Assembly: GCA_023433985.1 (NCBI GenBank)
Contig: JAEYTN010000334.1
Coordinates: 1-7,534, forward strand
Direction: 5' to 3'
DNA: 7,534 nt
Origin: Pseudomonadota bacterium
Lineage (GTDB): Bacteria > Pseudomonadota > Alphaproteobacteria > Rhizobiales > Devosiaceae
Every line of letters starts with the position of its first letter. Within the stretch, counting starts at the first letter, position 1. Of this stretch, positions 6,049-7,534 are shown piece after piece. Made by a program: the position numbers and the translations under genes. Under the pieces are notes generated by a model. It had not been told where the DNA came from, made no database searches, and saw only the letters and a list, made by a program, of their open reading frames with translations.

Positions 6049-7053
6049 TCAGGCCCGCATCACCAGCTTGATCTCACCGAATTCCGGCGCCCGGCCGATG
6101 GCCTCCGGTACCTCCCGCAGGTCGATCGTCCGCGTGATGAGGCGGTCGAGGTTGAGCCCGCCCGAGGCGATCAGCGCGGCGGCCCGTGGCATCGTCAGCG
6201 GGTTGAGCCACGCGCTCTCGACCCGCAGTTCCCGCGTCAGCAGGTCGAAGGGCAGCATCGTGGCCGTCGCGCCCTGCGCCACGACGCCGAACACCACCAC
6301 CGTGCCGCCACGCCGGCAGAGTCGCAACGACTGCTCGAAGGTTTCGGGCACGCCGGCACACTCGATCACCACATCGGCGCCACCCGGCAGCGCCGCCTCG
6401 AAGGCCGCATCGCCCGCGGCCGGGTCGATGGCATGGGTCGCCCCCAACTCGAGCGCCAGTTGCCGCCGCGGCGCCTGCCGCGTGGACAGGGCCACCGTCC
6501 CTGCCCCGGCCTGCAACGCCAGTTGCACCATGAGGAGGCCGATGACCCCGCCGCCGAGGATCAGCACCGCGGCGCCGGCTGAAATACGAGCCACATCAAT
6601 GGCATGGAGGCAGCAAGAGACCGGCTCGCAGAACGCGCCATGCAGCGGGTCGAGCCCGGCTGGCAGCTTGGCGGCGTGCCCGGCCGGCACCAGGACGTAC
6701 TCGGCGAAGCCGCCGTCGCGCTGCACTCCGATGGCGGTGAGGTTTTCGCAGAGGTTCGGCCTGCCCTCGCGGCAGAAACGGCACCGGCCGCAGGCGATGT
6801 TGGGGTCGCCGGTGACGCGGTCGCCGCGGGCGAAGCCGGTCACCCCCGGGCCGATTTCCTCAACAATTCCAGCGAACTCGTGGCCGAGCGTCACCGGCCG
6901 GGCGGTCGGGTACTCGCCGTGGAACATGTGGCGGTCGGAGCCGCAGATGCCGCAGGCCTCGACCTTGACCAGCAGGTCGCCGGGGCCGGCAACCGGCTTG
7001 GGCACCTCGACGACGGCCATCCGGCCGGGCTCGAGCAATCGGGCTGCGCGCAT
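6049..7053 (-). CDS. Zinc-dependent medium-chain alcohol/polyol dehydrogenase (MDR superfamily)
   Basis: Cytosolic zinc-dependent oxidoreductase of the sorbitol/threonine/alcohol dehydrogenase class, interconverting an alcohol or polyol with its carbonyl; 334 residues, normal for the family. The GroES-like catalytic domain carries the expected zinc ligands: Cys37 in CGICGSD, His58-Glu59 in LGHEFAG, and Glu143 in FCEPVSCCLHA, the sorbitol-dehydrogenase-like form. Structural zinc is bound by Cys88, Cys91, Cys94 and Cys102 in the CGRCRFCREGRPNLC block. The Rossmann fold begins at LILGGGVIG (GxGxxG at 167-172). At the end of the second strand, where NAD-dependent relatives have Asp, the sequence has Thr191-Arg192, suggesting NADP(H) use. 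The ATG at 7053 has AGGAGG seven bases upstream; a GTG two codons earlier is too close to that site. The gene lies 38 bases beyond the terminator of the cheW-like gene, so it probably has its own promoter, which I could not identify. The substrate cannot be assigned. Confidence 0.93.
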   Translation of the reverse strand: MRAARLLEPGRMAVVEVPKPVAGPGDLLVKVEACGICGSDRHMFHGEYPTARPVTLGHEFAGIVEEIGPGVTGFARGDRVTGDPNIACGRCRFCREGRPNLCENLTAIGVQRDGGFAEYVLVPAGHAAKLPAGLDPLHGAFCEPVSCCLHAIDVARISAGAAVLILGGGVIGLLMVQLALQAGAGTVALSTRQAPRRQLALELGATHAIDPAAGDAAFEAALPGGADVVIECAGVPETFEQSLRLCRRGGTVVVFGVVAQGATATMLPFDLLTRELRVESAWLNPLTMPRAAALIASGGLNLDRLITRTIDLREVPEAIGRAPEFGEIKLVMRA

Positions 7054-7060
7054 GAACACT

Positions 7061-7066
7061 CCTCCT
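7061..7066 (-). promoter_or_regulatory. Strong Shine-Dalgarno of the dehydrogenase gene
   Basis: AGGAGG on the minus strand, seven bases before the ATG at 7051-7053. It excludes the nearby in-frame GTG at 7057-7059, which would leave no usable spacing. Confidence 0.75.
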
Positions 7067-7091
7067 GCCGCAGCATGGAAAAGTGCGCGCC

Positions 7092-7123
7092 AAAAAGCAA
7101 AGGGCGCCCGAAACGAGCGCCCC
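7092..7123 (-). terminator. Intrinsic terminator downstream of the cheW-like gene
   Basis: In the minus direction GGGCGCTCG (7122-7114) and CGGGCGCCC (7110-7102) form a nine-pair stem with one G-T wobble around a TTT loop, followed at once by a T-rich stretch (TTTGCTTTTT, 7101-7092). The wobble pair becomes a C-A mismatch on the plus strand and the T-run exists only in the minus direction, so the element is oriented. It starts about 50 bases after the cheW stop codon and should separate that gene from the dehydrogenase. Confidence 0.85.
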
Positions 7124-7174
7124 GGATACGTGCGTGGGCCATGAACTTCCGCCAGTCGCGGAACGCTTGTCGCC

Positions 7175-7534
7175 TCAGGCGTCGACCTTGGCGCCCGACA
7201 CCACCGCGTGGAGGTCGATCAGGCCGACCATGCGGCTGTCGTGGGTGACGATGCCGTTGAGCAGCTCGGTGTCGATCGAGTTGCCCTCGGGCACGTTGTG
7301 GATCTCGTCCTTCGAAACGGTGAGGATGTCCGACACCGCATCGACCAGGATGCCGACCCATTTGTCGCCGACGCTCATCACCACCACGACATGGTTCTTG
7401 GTGGGCGAGGTCTGGCCTTCGCCGAAGCGGGCGCGCAGGTCGAAGATCGGCACGATCGTGCCGCGCAGGTTGATGACGCCGCGCACGAACTCGCGGGTAT
7501 TGGGCAGCGGCGTCGCGCCGTTCCAGGCGCGGAT
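7175..7534 (-). CDS. cheW: CheW-like chemotaxis coupling protein, partial (N-terminus outside window)
   Basis: Adaptor that links methyl-accepting chemoreceptors to the kinase CheA at the inner membrane. The C-terminal 119 residues are visible, and the frame stays open through the right edge, reading IRAWNGATPLPNTREF just before the conserved block VRGVINLRGTIVPIFDLRARF, which is the CheW hallmark. Further downstream, VGILVDAVSDILTV and NGIVTHDSRMVGLIDL match the second half of the fold. CheW is usually 150-170 residues, so about 35-50 are missing. The GTG at 7484-7486 is the internal valine of VRGVINLRG and not a start. The gene ends before an intrinsic terminator, so it closes its transcription unit; whether cheA, cheY or a receptor gene lies upstream is outside the view. 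A CheW-domain part of a longer protein such as CheV or CheA cannot be wholly excluded, but the stop soon after the fold fits CheW itself. Confidence 0.92.
   Translation of the reverse strand: MRAWNGATPLPNTREFVRGVINLRGTIVPIFDLRARFGEGQTSPTKNHVVVVMSVGDKWVGILVDAVSDILTVSKDEIHNVPEGNSIDTELLNGIVTHDSRMVGLIDLHAVVSGAKVDA

Noticed and set aside
5969..7144. 391-codon open frame on the plus strand
   Set aside because: It lies antisense to the dehydrogenase, is low-complexity in Ser, Ala, Pro and Arg, and spans the terminator and ribosome-binding site of the minus-strand genes.
1..7534. A novel defence, mobile or biosynthetic system
   Set aside because: Every long gene belongs to a familiar housekeeping or stress family. 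There are no transposase, integrase, toxin-antitoxin or nuclease genes, no direct-repeat arrays, and no change in base composition.

Overview
The window looks like chromosomal DNA from a high-GC alphaproteobacterium, probably in the Hyphomicrobiales (a Devosia-like genus is a guess). The basis is strong G/C bias at third codon positions in every gene and the combination of a DnaE2 polymerase, a YbaL-type antiporter and a four-cysteine Rrf2 regulator. I see no insertion sequence, tRNA, rRNA, CRISPR array, phage gene or compositional break.

Layout from left to right. Bases 3-3032 on the plus strand carry most of dnaE2 (imuC), the error-prone replicative-type polymerase of the SOS mutagenesis cassette; its N-terminus lies outside the window. 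A 100-base convergent gap with an imperfect stem-loop follows. The remaining genes are all on the minus strand. In transcription order (right to left) they are: a cheW-like chemotaxis coupling gene cut by the right edge (7175-7534); a clear intrinsic terminator; a zinc-dependent MDR alcohol/polyol dehydrogenase (6049-7053); a 262-base intergenic region with a candidate promoter and an inverted repeat around it; a ybaL-type monovalent cation:proton antiporter (3672-5786); and an Rrf2-family Fe-S/redox-type regulator (3133-3570, possibly starting at 3594).

Functional links are modest. DnaE2 would work with ImuA and ImuB encoded off the left edge. The antiporter and the Rrf2 regulator run in the same direction 77-101 bases apart and could be co-transcribed. 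That pairing is plausible because Kef-type transporters are tied to thiol and electrophile stress and Rrf2 proteins often sense redox through cysteines. The dehydrogenase stands alone between a terminator and a separate promoter region. I found no convincing new multi-gene system. The most useful leads are the inverted repeat at the antiporter promoter, the long proline/acid-rich tail on the antiporter, the cysteine spacing of the Rrf2 protein, a clamp-motif-like hexapeptide in DnaE2, and a likely NADP(H) signature in the dehydrogenase.
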